Source: Aricia agestis (taxonomy: Eukaryota > Arthropoda > Insecta > Lepidoptera > Lycaenidae). From it: a stretch of 64,000 bases of DNA. The notes below the pieces were generated by a model. The model was not told the DNA's origin and did no database searches. It saw nothing but the letters and a program-made list of their open reading frames with translations. Shown here piece after piece: positions 1 to 10,510 of this stretch. The first letter of the stretch is position 1; each line of letters opens with the position of its first letter. The stretch spans positions 10,359,001 to 10,423,000 of the forward strand of contig NC_056409.1 in the NCBI RefSeq assembly GCF_905147365.1, given 5' to 3'. Both the position numbers and the translations under genes were made by a program.

Positions 1-1
1 G

Positions 2-3000
2 AAAACCGACAATGAAGTAATGCCGGACAATAAGAAACAAGCTCTAAGCCGTCTGTACAATCTAGAGAACAAATTAGATAAAAACTTAAACTTAAAAATA
101 GAGTATTCGAAACAAGTAAATAACTTGCTAAGTTCGGGTTACGCAGAACTAGTGAGCACCCCAGCCACATCACCTCGCACCTGGTACTTACCTCATTTTT
201 CAGTGGTTCATCCCCAAAAAGGTAAGGTGCGACTGGTTTTTGACGCTGCGGCTAAATATGGGGGAAAATGTTTGAATGATGCGCTACTAACCGGGCCCGA
301 CTTATTGCAGTCGCTTTTCGGCGTTTTAGTTAGGTTCCGCGAAGGAAAAGTAGCAGTAGTAGCGGACATCAAAGAGATGTTCTTACAAATAAAAGTGATT
401 GAGTCGGATCGCGACAGCCTTCGTTTTCTGTGGCGAGGCGACGATAGAAACATCCCCCCGCGAGAATACCGTATGACCTCGCTTATTTTTGGGGCAGCCT
501 CATCGCCGTGCGTGGCCATTCATGTTAAAAATAAAAACGCGCAAAACTTTAGTTCAGAGTACCCGAAGGTAGCTAAAGCTGCGGAACGGAACTTTTATAT
601 GGACGATTACTTGGACTCATTCGACGACGCGGACGAAGCCAGGCAAGCGGTCAATGCCATGTATAGGATTAACTTAGGCGCTTCGTTCGAGTTACGCGGT
701 TGGGCGTCGAATGTGCCCGAAGTAATAAAAGACGTTTCCGATAAGCGAATTAGCGGCGCGACGACTTTAGGAAAAAGCGATACAGAGAGGACTTTAGGTC
801 TCATTTGGAACCACGCTCGCGACACTCTAGGATTTAACGTGAACCTCAGAAACACGCCATCTAGTGTAATTTCAGGGGAAATTTTACCCACCAAGAGGCA
901 AGTCACTAGCGCCGTCATGTCGGTTTTCGACCCGTTAGGATTAGTTTCGCCGGTAACTATGGTAGGTAAGTGCCTCATTCAGGAAATATGGCGTAGTGGC
1001 GTAGGTTGGGACGATCCTATAACTAAGGAACACCACATTACGTGGATGTCGTTCATTAATAATTTAAACTTGCTGAGGACTTTCGAAATAGAAAGATACG
1101 TACCTGCCCCGCCCTCTGGCGAGGGGGAGTTACACATATTTTGCGATGCTAGCGAAAAAGTTTATTCGGCCGCAGTTTATTTCGTTAGCATGAATAATAA
1201 CACAAAGACGGCTAGATTAGTTACGGGAAAGGCGAAAGTAGCGCCGTTAAAACCAATTTCGATACCGCGATTAGAGTTGCAAGCCGCGGTTCTTGGTTCC
1301 CGCTTAGCAGAGTCAGTAAAACGGGAATCTGACTACAAAATTACAAAGTCGTATTACTGGTCGGATTCAAAAACGGTATTAGCTTGGATTAGGTCCGATC
1401 CGCGTACTTTCAAGTCGTTTGTCGCGCACCGGCTAGCCGAGATCGAAAGTACAACGACCCCGGCCGACTGGCGATGGGTGCCGAGCGCCGACAACGTCGC
1501 GGACGACGCTACCAAGGGCATTCCGGTGAATTTTAGTTCGACACACAGATGGTTTACAGGACCTAGCTTTATTTTAGACGACCCCGCGACATGGCCGTGC
1601 GAAAAGCGGACCGCGGCTCCCTTACCCCCTTCAGGGGAGGAGAGAATAATTAAGCAGGTTCACGTCTGTGTAGACCATGTAAATAACGATTACTTGCCTA
1701 AAGTTGAAAGGTTTTCGAAGTATAAGCGCCTGGTACGCGCTGCTGCCACCGTCTTGCTCTCGGCTGAGGCATTTAAAGCCAAATTGCTCAAGAGAAAAGT
1801 AAATACGGATATCTCTCCTGATCACATCAGACTAGCAGAATTACTGCTTATCAAGAGGAGTCAGAACATCTCGTTCGCGGACGATATAAAGACGATAGAG
1901 GCTGGGCAACGACCTCCGAAGAGGTCCCCCTTTCACAAACTTGCTGTGAAACTCGACCGCAGCGGGATATTATACCTCGATAGCAGAGTTAAGGAAGAAT
2001 ATAATCTGCCTGTCCTACATGCGAAGGAAGAATTTACCCGACTGTTAGTGCATCACACGCACGCAGTATTTAACCACGGCAATCACCAAACCGTGATGAA
2101 CGAGCTCCGACAGCGCTACCACATAATTGGACTACGCAGCATCCTTCGCTATATATGCAACAAGTGTCAATGGTGTAGAACCTACAGGGGAACTCCCTCT
2201 AAAATTCCTCTGGGTGACTTACCTCCTGAAAGACTGGCCCACAATCAGCCGCCGTTCACAGCCTTGGCGGTTGACTATTTTGGCCCAATGCAAGTCACGA
2301 TCGGGCGAAGACACGAGAAGCGGTGGGGCGCACTTTACACGTGCCTCACCACTCGGGCCGTGCATCTGGAGCTGGTGCCTTCCCTATCTGCATCCTCCAT
2401 GATCATGAGCTTGCGCCGAATGATGTCCCGCCGTGGCACTCCAACGGTCATATATAGCGACAACGGAACCAACTTCGTGGGCGCCGAGAAAGAAGTAACG
2501 GAAGCTCTTCAGCAAAATGACGACGCGATGAAGGTCTTCGCCTCCGGAAAACAGATAATTTGGAAAAGAATACCCCCTGGGGCCCCGAACATGGGCGGCG
2601 CCTGGGAGAGATTAGTGAGATCTGTGAAGGCGGCATTACGAGTCACCTTAACAGAAAAGACGCCCCCAGATGAAGTGTTGCATACGCTGTTGCTGGAAGC
2701 AGAACATGTCATAAATACGAGACCGTTAACACCAGTAAATCCTGATCTAAACGAGGAATCACTGACCCCAAATCACTTCCTAATTGGGAGGTCAAGCGGG
2801 ATGATACCTTTCGGCTCGTATAAAGACTACACAGCAGACAGTCGCTCGTGGAAAGCTGCGCAAAAGTTGGCCGAAGCGTTCTGGGCTCGATGGGTAGCAG
2901 AGTACAAACCCCAATTGATGCCTCGGCTCGGCAACCCGCAGCACAGCAACCTCAACCCCGGAGACATCGTTATAATATGTGATAGAACGATGCCCCGTGG

Positions 3001-3136
3001 AATATGGCCTAGAGGTGAAATAATAACGACTTTCCCAGGTCCAGACGGGCGGGTTAGAGTAGCAGAAGTCCGTACAGCCGCCGGACTAATTCGTCGCCCA
3101 GCTTCTCGTCTGATTCTCGTAAGCAGCCAGGAATAA
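2..3136 (+). CDS. BEL/Pao retrotransposon pol polyprotein, 5' end outside window
   Basis: The frame is open from base 2, so the gene continues off the left edge; the first in-window Met (base 20) is not a proven start. Numbering from that Met: reverse transcriptase over roughly residues 1-290 with the catalytic YMDD box at 193-196; RNase H starting at 'FCDAS' with its first Asp at 376; an integrase zinc-binding region (His-rich HHTHAVFNHGNH, then CNKCQWC) just before the integrase core; and core acidic residues at D752 (VDYFGP), D814 (SDNGTNF) and E863 (GGAWERL). Domain order and the 'PPGAPNMGGAWE' block are typical of BEL/Pao integrases. The product would copy element RNA into DNA and insert it. 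Gag and protease lie outside the window. More than 1,000 codons without a stop or frameshift suggest a young or selected copy. Confidence 0.93.
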   Translation, partial: KTDNEVMPDNKKQALSRLYNLENKLDKNLNLKIEYSKQVNNLLSSGYAELVSTPATSPRTWYLPHFSVVHPQKGKVRLVFDAAAKYGGKCLNDALLTGPDLLQSLFGVLVRFREGKVAVVADIKEMFLQIKVIESDRDSLRFLWRGDDRNIPPREYRMTSLIFGAASSPCVAIHVKNKNAQNFSSEYPKVAKAAERNFYMDDYLDSFDDADEARQAVNAMYRINLGASFELRGWASNVPEVIKDVSDKRISGATTLGKSDTERTLGLIWNHARDTLGFNVNLRNTPSSVISGEILPTKRQVTSAVMSVFDPLGLVSPVTMVGKCLIQEIWRSGVGWDDPITKEHHITWMSFINNLNLLRTFEIERYVPAPPSGEGELHIFCDASEKVYSAAVYFVSMNNNTKTARLVTGKAKVAPLKPISIPRLELQAAVLGSRLAESVKRESDYKITKSYYWSDSKTVLAWIRSDPRTFKSFVAHRLAEIESTTTPADWRWVPSADNVADDATKGIPVNFSSTHRWFTGPSFILDDPATWPCEKRTAAPLPPSGEERIIKQVHVCVDHVNNDYLPKVERFSKYKRLVRAAATVLLSAEAFKAKLLKRKVNTDISPDHIRLAELLLIKRSQNISFADDIKTIEAGQRPPKRSPFHKLAVKLDRSGILYLDSRVKEEYNLPVLHAKEEFTRLLVHHTHAVFNHGNHQTVMNELRQRYHIIGLRSILRYICNKCQWCRTYRGTPSKIPLGDLPPERLAHNQPPFTALAVDYFGPMQVTIGRRHEKRWGALYTCLTTRAVHLELVPSLSASSMIMSLRRMMSRRGTPTVIYSDNGTNFVGAEKEVTEALQQNDDAMKVFASGKQIIWKRIPPGAPNMGGAWERLVRSVKAALRVTLTEKTPPDEVLHTLLLEAEHVINTRPLTPVNPDLNEESLTPNHFLIGRSSGMIPFGSYKDYTADSRSWKAAQKLAEAFWARWVAEYKPQLMPRLGNPQHSNLNPGDIVIICDRTMPRGIWPRGEIITTFPGPDGRVRVAEVRTAAGLIRRPASRLILVSSQE

Positions 3137-3157
3137 AACGTTTCGGTGCTTGCGCAC

Positions 3158-3167
3158 GAGGGGGAGA
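3158..3167 (+). other. Polypurine tract of the BEL/Pao element
   Basis: An uninterrupted purine run (GAGGGGGAGA) lies 22 bases after the pol stop and one base before the proposed LTR start. In LTR retrotransposons this site primes plus-strand DNA synthesis. Confidence 0.65.
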
Positions 3168-3168
3168 C

Positions 3169-3559
3169 TGTAAATAATAGCTTAGTTTTATTCCCTCTTT
3201 TTGTTTACACTTAGATTTAAGATTTCATATTAGTAATTCCTATTGGAAAATGTTTATCTTGTGTCTCATTTTTATAATATTGCTGTCCCTTTCGCACGGG
3301 AATGTAGTATGTTTCACACAATTGTTATTGCTGTCTCTTTCTTGCATAGTTGCACTCGAACTATTGTTGTCTCTTTTTTACATGGCTTTGTTTTACACAT
3401 TTTATTGTTTATTTATCTTATAAGAATGTTTGTTTACCATTGTATTAGCTTATAAGAATCCCATTTGATGTCATATTATGTGTAAAATGTTATATTTCAA
3501 TAAACGGACTGCATTCGTTCGACAACAACCGATAGAACCCCACGGGCTCTAACGGTACA
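3169..3559 (+). repeat. 3' LTR of the BEL/Pao element (proposed 391 bp)
   Basis: The proposed LTR starts TGTA directly after the polypurine tract and ends TACA at 3556-3559, giving a short inverted TGTA/TACA terminus. It is T-rich and carries a TATAAG at about 3451 and an AATAAA at 3499-3504 followed by a C/G-rich end, as expected for U3-R-U5. The 5' LTR is outside the window, so neither the right boundary nor a target duplication can be confirmed. A longer LTR reaching about 3900 is possible because TATATAAA occurs at 3566. Confidence 0.6.
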
Positions 3560-4287
3560 AATTTCATATATAAACACGCACTTTCTCGGTGCATACACAT
3601 TCACTTCCGACAAGCCAAGCAGATGCATGCGTAAGCCCTGCTCCACCACACTCCGCTCCAAGCAGTACCAAGTTCACTCCTGTGTTTCCTTCTCGTCTCC
3701 TGCACCTCCTTCTCCAGGAATCTTCCATCCGGCATCCTTCACCCTTCAAGATACAGTCCACTGCTCTGCCACCCGGCGACCACGGCCCCGCCGAGTTTGT
3801 CGTGTCGCCAACAACCTGCATAATATTAATTAACACCCAATTTCCTGTGAATAAGTCTACTTTCTATTTTTATATCCCTCGATCTTATTAGAAAAAACAC
3901 GACTTTGATGTTGAGAGCAGACAAATTCAAAACAGTACCAAATAATATGATAAATACTTATTTTGCTCTACAGGATATAGAGTGGTTGGTATCTTTTTTT
4001 TTAGTTACGACTATTTTTAAGACTAATATACATACAGGAACTTTTTGACATTTCATCATCCTCTTTCATCAATTACGGCGATCGCAAGCTTTATAATACT
4101 GAGTTGATACTGAGTTGAAAGTCAAGTAATAATATAATACTTTCAGTTGTAATAATAATTAAAGACGTTAGTAGATGAAGTGCCTAACAATTTTCAAATT
4201 TTCGTTTTTTTTCATAAATAGAGGCTTCAAGGCCAAAAAAAATATTCGAAATTAAAAAAATGTGGATTTTATGTATAGCCATATATT
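3560..4287. other. Intergenic DNA right of the LTR
   Basis: 3,560-3,900 is a pyrimidine- and CpG-containing stretch with a TATATAAA box at its start. It may be part of a longer LTR or a different repeat. 3,900-4,287 is plain AT-rich sequence. Overlapping ORFs of 60-100 codons on both strands show no recognisable protein. Confidence 0.4.
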
Positions 4288-4595
4288 ATACTAGACGTTC
4301 CGCGCGGCTTCGCCCGCGTAAATTTGATATTTCACAGACAAATAATTAGTCCACAAAAAATAGCCTATGATCCTTCATGTGGTCTACTTCTTATGTGTGC
4401 CAAATAACATAAAAATTGCTCCAGTAGTTCGTGAGATAAGCTCTTTCAAATAATTTCCCCCGTAATTAAATATAGCCTTTATCCTTCCTCGATAAATGGG
4501 CTATCTAACACTGAAATAATTTATCAATAGTTCCTGAGATTAGTGCGTCCAAACAAACAAACAAACTGTTCCGCTTTATAATATTAGTATAGATT
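4288..4595 (+). repeat. Lepidopteran interspersed repeat, 'gcggcttcgcccgcg ... tataatattagtatag' type
   Basis: It begins with a GC-rich CTAGACGTTCCGCGCGGCTT block, continues with phrases that recur elsewhere in this window ('gataaatgggctatctaacactg', compare 59,300-59,660 on the other strand), and ends 'tataatattagtatagat', a common repeat end in Lepidoptera. It has no coding capacity. The superfamily is not certain. Confidence 0.65.
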
Positions 4596-5850
4596 AGCTA
4601 GATGATGATTGATGAAGTTGGTAAGTTTTTTCCTACTTCATCAAATTCTAGTTTGATGACGATTTCTCCAAATTATGATTAGTGAGGGAAAAAATGAGAA
4701 TGAGAGAAAATTTTAGTTATCCACTCCATCCACTAACATCTTCAATTATTATTCACCGTAATTAATACTGGCACTCTGCACACAACTTACATACTTACAT
4801 TTTATAACATTGTGTTGATAAAACATCGCGATAAAATGATTTCGCTCGCGTATTTCCTAAACTAATTTTGATGATTCCTATCACGAGTGACTCGGCATGC
4901 TCTTGTACTATGTAGTACAAAAGTGATTGTGAACGTGGGATGAGAAATAATTATGTTAACTAAGAGATTAATGATACAGTTTAATTACTATTTACTACGA
5001 AAGTGAGAATGTTATCCGCTAAGAGTGCACTTAATAATTTTAATTACATATTAAATAGGAAAGGTTTGTATGTTTGCCTCGTGTAAGCCCAACTTACTTA
5101 ACCGAATTTAATGAAACTAAGTACAGATATAGAGTATAACCAGTGCAACAACATTTAATTTCGCGTGAAAACCTAGAGACTTGAGATTCCTAGTTTTTCA
5201 GTCGTGATTCGTGGAATATTACTCATCAAAAACTAATTATGTTTTCAGAGTACCTATACAGTTATGCATTTAATTTTTATAGCCAATAATAACCTCCCAC
5301 ACTTAATAATTAAAGTTTTATTTGATTCATTAAAACCAATCTACGATAGTTCTGGATAATTATAATCGTGTGTTTGGTGAATCTAATTGATTTGCACGTT
5401 CTTGCCAATAGTTTTTCGAGTTTAATTTATACCATGGCCATGTATTTATTATGTTATTCACGTTCATAATATAGACTATAGAGGATAAAAGTAACGAAAC
5501 GTTAAAGGAAGATTTAGTCACAAGGGAACACGTCGTTTTGACCTTATTCCTGTGGTAACAAGGTTCAAAGTGATTTATGGTCAAGACAATTTAAGGTGGC
5601 ACCAGCGGTCATTGACCTTTCTAATCTAGGAGCTATTTGAAAAATACTCGCACTGCATTCTGTTAAGTTAAGAACAAATTGAAGCCTTGTAAAGACACAG
5701 ACTATTAAAGTTTCATCAGAAAACGTCTGAGTAACTCTTCGTATGATAATCTCTAAGTATGTATGAGTTTAAAGTGATATAATTCATAGTAGTTATGTTC
5801 ACATCATGTATTGCAAAATACTTTATCGCCCTCAGACTAGACACATATTT
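4596..5850. other. AT-rich intergenic DNA, no gene seen
   Basis: About 1.25 kb of low-GC sequence. ORFs are short (up to 74 codons) and look random. A fragment 'agcggtcattgacctt' near 5,605 resembles one arm of the foldback family found complete at 13,536-13,668. Confidence 0.5.
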
Positions 5851-5925
5851 TGTCACTTCATTGTCAATCGCGGTTTGTACAGAAAATATGACAAGTTTCT
5901 TGTCAGGGAGTCAATGACCGCTACA
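5851..5925 (-). mobile_element. Diverged fragment of the 13.5-kb foldback element family
   Basis: Read on the minus strand this matches the centre and one arm of 13,536-13,668: 'gtcaatgaccgctac', 'tgacaagttt' and 'cacttcattgtcaatcg' occur in the same order. The outer ends are degraded and no target duplication is visible. Confidence 0.6.
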
Positions 5926-6712
5926 GACAGAATTCCGCAATTTAGATAATAGTGACTATAACGTAACGTATAAGGTCGATACACGATACAGTTCTTTCAT
6001 ATCAGTTTCCTTAGTAACTAAGACATTACCTTGTATTGAATATCGTAGCGATTGAATTACTAATAGAGTTTTGGACATTACATTACTATATAAAGCCCCT
6101 AGTGATGAAATATACTAGCTAAGAGCCGAGCTTTGTGAGGGCTCACGTCGTCACACCTTGACTGACTGATGATAACTGCACATCTACATATAAATAAATA
6201 TTAGCACGAATCAATAGGCGTGATAGTTTTTCCGTAAAGTGTTGGTACACTTTACACAAAATGTACAGGTCGCGGGATATACTACTACTACTGATTATTA
6301 ATTGATACCCCAAAAGACCAAGAGTGACCAATTTCGCTCATCACTATTGTAAAGATAGCAAACCTCGTAAGTTATCCAGGGTATGAGGGTATGTACATTT
6401 CACCCGTAGGTGTAGTCTCGTATCTACAAATACTGCTATTTCATTTAACTTTTCATATCTACCTTTCAATGTATCTTTCCATATCAGTGCGCAGTTACAG
6501 ACAGACATAAAACTTAGGCTATTTAAGTTATAAACGTGAGGCCGCAGGTTTTACTAGAGAGTACAGTGTAACACATCGGGAGAACTTTGTAAGTGTCAAA
6601 AGTTGAGCTCCGAGTACCATCAGCAAGTTACTAGCCAATTAAAGGTGTATTAAAAGTTTTAATGTTATCTTTACTAGATAGGGGGACTCTATCTACATAA
6701 TTCAGACTCTAC
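5926..6712. other. AT-rich intergenic DNA, no gene seen
   Basis: No domain-bearing ORF, RNA gene or clear repeat was recognised. The longest ORF (62 codons, minus strand) has no recognisable sequence character. Confidence 0.45.
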
Positions 6713-6904
6713 GTGTCTAAACACTCTATGCCGAATTTCCGCGGCGGAAGTTCGGCTTGATTCCGCCTCCAATGTATTTTAAATTACCGATGACACACCA
6801 TGCCAAAATTCCGTCGTTCGTTATAATATTGTATGCGTTTGACATTGCTGACGTAATCATGCGGAATTTCCGCCGCGTAACTTCGGCATAGTGTGTTTAG
6901 ACAC
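6713..6904. mobile_element. Foldback MITE, about 40-bp inverted ends
   Basis: The left end starts GTGTCTAAACAC and the reverse complement of the right end starts with the same 12 bases. Pairing continues for about 40 bp with four mismatches through 'ctatgccgaa' and 'cgcggcggaa'. The core is about 110 bp with no ORF. The target duplication is not clear. Confidence 0.7.
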
Positions 6905-6921
6905 TAACTATTTAATCAACC

Positions 6922-6944
6922 TATATATATATATATATATATAT
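6922..6944. repeat. (TA)n microsatellite
   Basis: Uninterrupted alternating TA for 23 bases. Confidence 0.9.
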
Positions 6945-7042
6945 CAAAGTCATGACAATATTAACATAAACTCTATATCTAAGTACCTGAATTTCTCCAA
7001 AGAAATTGAGTTCACCATTCAGCGTAAATAACTTATTGTTAA

Positions 7043-7111
7043 GAGCCTGTTTCACCGATAACTGATAACTCTATCTGTCAGTTAAGTTATTGATAGCCTA
7101 TCCGATACCTC
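7043..7111 (+). mobile_element. Degenerate member of the TTAA-flanked GGCCTGTTTCACC family
   Basis: It starts GAGCCTGTTTCACC and is flanked by TTAA on both sides (7039-7042 and 7112-7115). Internal phrases 'ctgataa' and 'gatagcctatccg' match the better-preserved copies at 8,700 and 53,551. The right terminus is eroded. Confidence 0.5.
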
Positions 7112-7115
7112 TTAA

Positions 7116-7783
7116 TAAGTATGGAAACAGACAAAATTGTCAAAAACTTTGATGTGACCTTAACGTTGGCAGCAAGCAATTAATTCATCAAGCCCCATAC
7201 GGTCACCGGTGACCGAGACACAATAGAAATTCAATTGTGTCTTGTTTTTTCACGACGGGTTAAGAAAATGCGCCAATAGCTTTTCAAACAATTTATTGTA
7301 CTGCCACGGCTTAACGAAATGATTATAATATGATCTATCAAATTCTTTTAAAAATGACTGTAAAAACCATCACCAAGTCGGTTTCCGAGGACGTTGCAAT
7401 CGGTACAGAGCACGGAGCAAGTTATACGTTTATACAGCTGAGCCGCACATCCAAGTTCCATTAGTCGGAATCGGCGCCGTGGGGGGCGCACAATCAACAT
7501 TCTGTCTCCAATCCGTACTCCGTAGTAACTAGTAGCCCATGCTTCGAATAGGTTTAGGTTTTTAGGTAATTGCGGACTTGTTTTCGATTCCTTCTGAGTA
7601 TCATTATTGCTTTCTACTTAATTAGTAATGCAATTCCATTAAAATATGGTGCCTGCAAATTCGTTGTGCCGAACCGTGATTTTTCAACTAAAAAAAATCC
7701 TATGTCCTTTGCCAAGGTCAAAAACTTCTCCATACAATTTTCATCGTAATCAAATATTACGTCTTATTAGTATGAATCGTTAA
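7116..7783. other. Intergenic DNA, no gene seen
   Basis: Mixed AT-rich sequence with a moderately GC-rich patch at 7,380-7,560. A piece near 7,680-7,760 ('tcctatgtcctttgccaaggtcaaa') resembles the lepidopteran repeats at 9,131 and 13,805. No convincing ORF. Confidence 0.4.
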
Positions 7784-8116
7784 ACGTGGGAGAGCCATGC
7801 TTCGGCATGAATGGGCCGGCTCGATCGGAGAAATACCACGTTCTCACAGAAAACCGGCGTGAAACAGCGCTTGCGCTGTGTTTCGCCGAGTGAGTGAGTT
7901 TACCGGAGGCCCAATCCCTTACCCCTACCCTATTCCCTTCCCTGTCCTCCCCTATTCCCTTCCCTTCCCTCTCCTATTACCCTATTCCCTCTTAAAAGAC
8001 CGGCAACGCACTTGCAGGTCTTCTGATGCTGCGAGTGTCCATGGGCGACGGATGTTGCTTTCCATCAGGTGACCCGTTTGCTCGTTTGCCCCCTTATTTC
8101 ATAAAAAAAAAAAAAA
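7784..8116 (+). mobile_element. Short poly(A)-tailed repeat with internal TTCCC minisatellite (copy 1)
   Basis: It starts ACGTGGGAGAGCCATGCTTC, passes through 'gtgtttcgccgagtgagtga', then a pyrimidine-rich TTCCC/TACCC minisatellite (7,915-7,990), then 'ggcaacgcacttgcag' and 'gtttgctcgtttgcccc', and ends in a 14-base A run. Four more copies lie at 31,417, 33,030, 50,309 (minus) and 54,676. The A tail points to retroposition. There is no obvious tRNA-like head and no long ORF, so a SINE-like non-autonomous element is the best reading. Confidence 0.75.
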
Positions 8117-8236
8117 CAATCAACACATTATTACAACATAATATGGCATTTGGCATGTTATGTTTATAAATTGTTGTATCTTACGGACGCGTAATTACTC
8201 AGATTTCGCGGTATATCTAAAAGCTATAATATAGGC

Positions 8237-8520
8237 CAGGGGTCACCAAATGGCGGACCACGGTCCGCATCCGGACCGCCGACCCATTGTGTGCGGACCG
8301 AGCATGTTCGAAGATGATCTTCGTTCATCTTAAGACTTCAACATCTCCAGGATTTAATGTCAATATCTATCAGCTTGCACCAATATTTCACTCCAAATTT
8401 TTAGAGATATAATTAGCTACAAAAAATGGTTACTCTTCTCCTTTGTTTAATGAAAAAAATTTAAGTAAGTCATTTCATGTCTTAAAACGGACCCCGAGCG
8501 AAACTAATTGGTGACCCCTG
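8237..8520 (+). mobile_element. Non-autonomous hAT-type element, 284 bp, 8-bp target duplication
   Basis: Ends are CAGGGGTCACCAA and its exact reverse complement (13 bp). They are flanked by perfect 8-bp duplications ATATAGGC at 8229-8236 and 8521-8528. An 8-bp duplication with CAG...CTG ends is diagnostic of the hAT superfamily. There is no transposase ORF, so it would need an enzyme from elsewhere. The left part carries a secondary 'ggcggacc...ggtccgc' hairpin. Confidence 0.9.
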
Positions 8521-8699
8521 ATATAGGCTATAGCTATTAAATTATATGTTGTATGTTGCATCCGCTTCTGCAGGGCCGGGGCAGGAAGCGCGGCTCGCCA
8601 CAATGCACATCTGCCTGTTTACAGCTATATCATAGCGTAATTCCGCTACTGGTATATCTTCATAACTCCACATGAAATATTAAATTATTATAGAGTTAA

Positions 8700-8830
8700 G
8701 GGCCTGTTTCACCACTTCCTGATAAGTGCCGAATAGGCCATTCAACTTGACAGATGAAGTATGGAGAATCTGTCAAAAAAGTTGTGAATAGCCTATTCGG
8801 CACTTTATCAGAAAGTGGTGAAACAGGCCC
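8700..8830. mobile_element. TTAA-flanked MITE, 131 bp
   Basis: Flanked by TTAA at 8696-8699 and 8831-8834. Inverted ends of about 38 bp start GGGCCTGTTTCACCACTT with two differences between arms, so nearly the whole element can fold. A second copy is at 53,551-53,692. TTAA targets are used by piggyBac and a few other superfamilies; the superfamily is not settled by sequence alone. Confidence 0.85.
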
Positions 8831-8863
8831 TTAAAATTATAAAGTAACCACGACGTATATATA

Positions 8864-9122
8864 CAGTGTGTAACAAAAATAAGTGATAATACTTTAGGGT
8901 GTGTACTTGTTCATTGTAGAGAGTTCACTGTGAAAGTAGCAGTGCTGAAAGACGAAAAAATTTTTTCACTTTTATATGGGCAAGGGCCCGAGCGTCACGA
9001 GCTTCCCCATACAAAAGTGAAATAAAAATTTAGTCTTTCAGCGCTGCTACTTTCACAGTGAACTCTCTACAAGGAACACGTACACACCCTAAAGTATTAT
9101 CACTTATTTTTGTTACACCTTG
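8864..9122. mobile_element. Long-arm foldback element, TA-flanked, 259 bp
   Basis: Two arms of about 100 bp (start CAGTGTGTAACAAAAATAAG) pair over 'gtgataatactttagggtgt', 'gagagttcactgtgaaagta' and 'gctgaaag', leaving a short loop around 'gggcaagggcccgagcg'. Flanked by TA. A second copy (30,530-31,201) is interrupted by a SINE. Confidence 0.85.
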
Positions 9123-9130
9123 TATATAAT

Positions 9131-9366
9131 ACTAGATGACGCCCGCAACTCCGTTGCGCCAGAACTCGTTTATCGCGCACTACACCGTAACCGTACATTT
9201 TTCCGGGACAAAAAGTATCCTATGTTCTTTCCCGTGACTCAAAGTATCTCCATGCCAAATTTCAGCAAAATCGGTTCAGCAGTTTGGGCGTGAAGAGGTA
9301 ACAGACAGACAGACGGACGGACAGACAGACAGACACACTTTCGCATTTATAATATTAGTATGGAAG
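9131..9366 (+). repeat. Lepidopteran interspersed repeat, 'gatgacgcccgcaactccg ... tataatattagtatgg' type
   Basis: It starts CTAGATGACGCCCGCAACTC, contains 'ccgtacatttttccgggaca', 'aaaatcggttcagcagtttg' and 'gcgtgaagagg', then a (CAGA)n tract and the 'tataatattagtatgg' end. Related copies or pieces are at 13,805 (minus), 24,261, 51,031, 56,233 (minus) and 60,443. Non-coding. Confidence 0.75.
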
Positions 9367-9554
9367 TATGGATTTCCTAAAACATGTTTCCAAGAATATC
9401 TCTAATCTCTACATTGATAGTACCTAGTTATGTATATTATTATAATTGTACATTTTGCGAAAAAGCCTCTTAAATCTTAATTTTAGGTACTTACCTAACG
9501 TATATCTAGGTATCTACTATCTAATATCTACCTACGCGTATCGAGTATACTGAA

Positions 9555-9602
9555 TACAGGCTTACCTGCATTTAGTGTACTGTCACTACAGGTAAGCCTG
9601 TA
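9555..9602. repeat. Inverted repeat, 14-bp perfect arms
   Basis: TACAGGCTTACCTG (9555-9568) and its reverse complement (9589-9602) are separated by 20 bases. The origin is not recognised. Confidence 0.8.
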
Positions 9603-10354
9603 TAATGTATTTGGTATACCTATTGTAAGCCTCACTTATGAAGATTAGGATAACACTAATAAAACAGAATATATAGTTATATCTTAATATAGTGGAAAAA
9701 GTGCACGAAAAATTGTGTATTATTAGTGTTCAACATGAATTTCCACCAAGAACCGACCAAGAATTCCAAAGTTTTTAAAGTTTTACTCGATAAAGAAATG
9801 TTTAGAAGGTCTTAAGACCTTACTTAAGTAATCCGCTGTCAGGAATATTATAGTATTCTGAGATTTAAGAATAACATGCGGCAATACTTGAAACAAATTA
9901 AATTGAATGGCCGACACATTGTATTGAGCCGTTATAATAACAAAGCATTCGCCAATCAAAATTTAATACAAGTCGAAACAATTAACAAAAATGTAGTTAA
10001 CAGTTCTAGTGAACGTTAACAATGAACAATACACAAAATACTCAACAATGCTCAGTAATTGCTCACTCATTTCGTATTGTCCGGATACTTGAGCAACATC
10101 ATCGATTCTTTACTTATAATCAGTACTTATTTTATATCGCACAATGCATGTTGTTAGACATATCTGGTTTATCTTGTTATTTTTATCACTTCCATGAACT
10201 TAGTAACTATTTACTATTTTAGCAATGACGTGGTAAAGTACGTGTGAGAATTTTTAAAGTAAAGTATTCTTAGTATTAGGTACTTCATTGACCAGTCGGT
10301 ACCTAGTACCTTAAGTAAACTATAAAGCAAAGTCGTTGTCCGCAATCTGTATTC
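9603..10354. other. AT-rich intergenic DNA, no gene seen
   Basis: No recognisable ORF (the 66-codon ORF at 10,022 is low-complexity and unsupported), repeat end or RNA gene. Confidence 0.45.
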
Positions 10355-10508
10355 TGTAGGCCTACTACGAAACAATTTTGAGACTCAAACAATCGGACGA
10401 GAATGCCGTGTCCTGCTCTAAGAACGCCATTTCACGTTTGTTAGAATAGGACGTGGCATTTTCGTACAATTGATTGAGTCTCAAAGCGGTTTCGTGGTGC
10501 GGCCCCTG
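10355..10508. mobile_element. Foldback MITE, about 50-bp inverted ends
   Basis: Left arm includes 'tttgagactcaaacaatcgg' and 'gagaatgcc'; the right arm carries the complementary 'ggcattttcgta' and 'gattgagtctcaaa'. The outer part of each arm reads 'cacgaaac'. A detached right arm of the same family is at 31,602-31,650. Confidence 0.75.
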
Positions 10509-10510
10509 TA

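Noticed and set aside
3560..3900. Possible extension of the BEL/Pao LTR including a TATATAAA box
   Set aside because: The AATAAA at 3,499 and the TGTA/TACA termini fit a shorter LTR. Without the 5' LTR the longer version cannot be supported.
7915..7990. Telomere-like TTCCC/TACCC repeat
   Set aside because: Not the insect TTAGG unit; it is the internal minisatellite of a dispersed repeat.
8120..8236. Possible host exon beside the hAT element
   Set aside because: No open frame or splice signals; AT-rich flank only.
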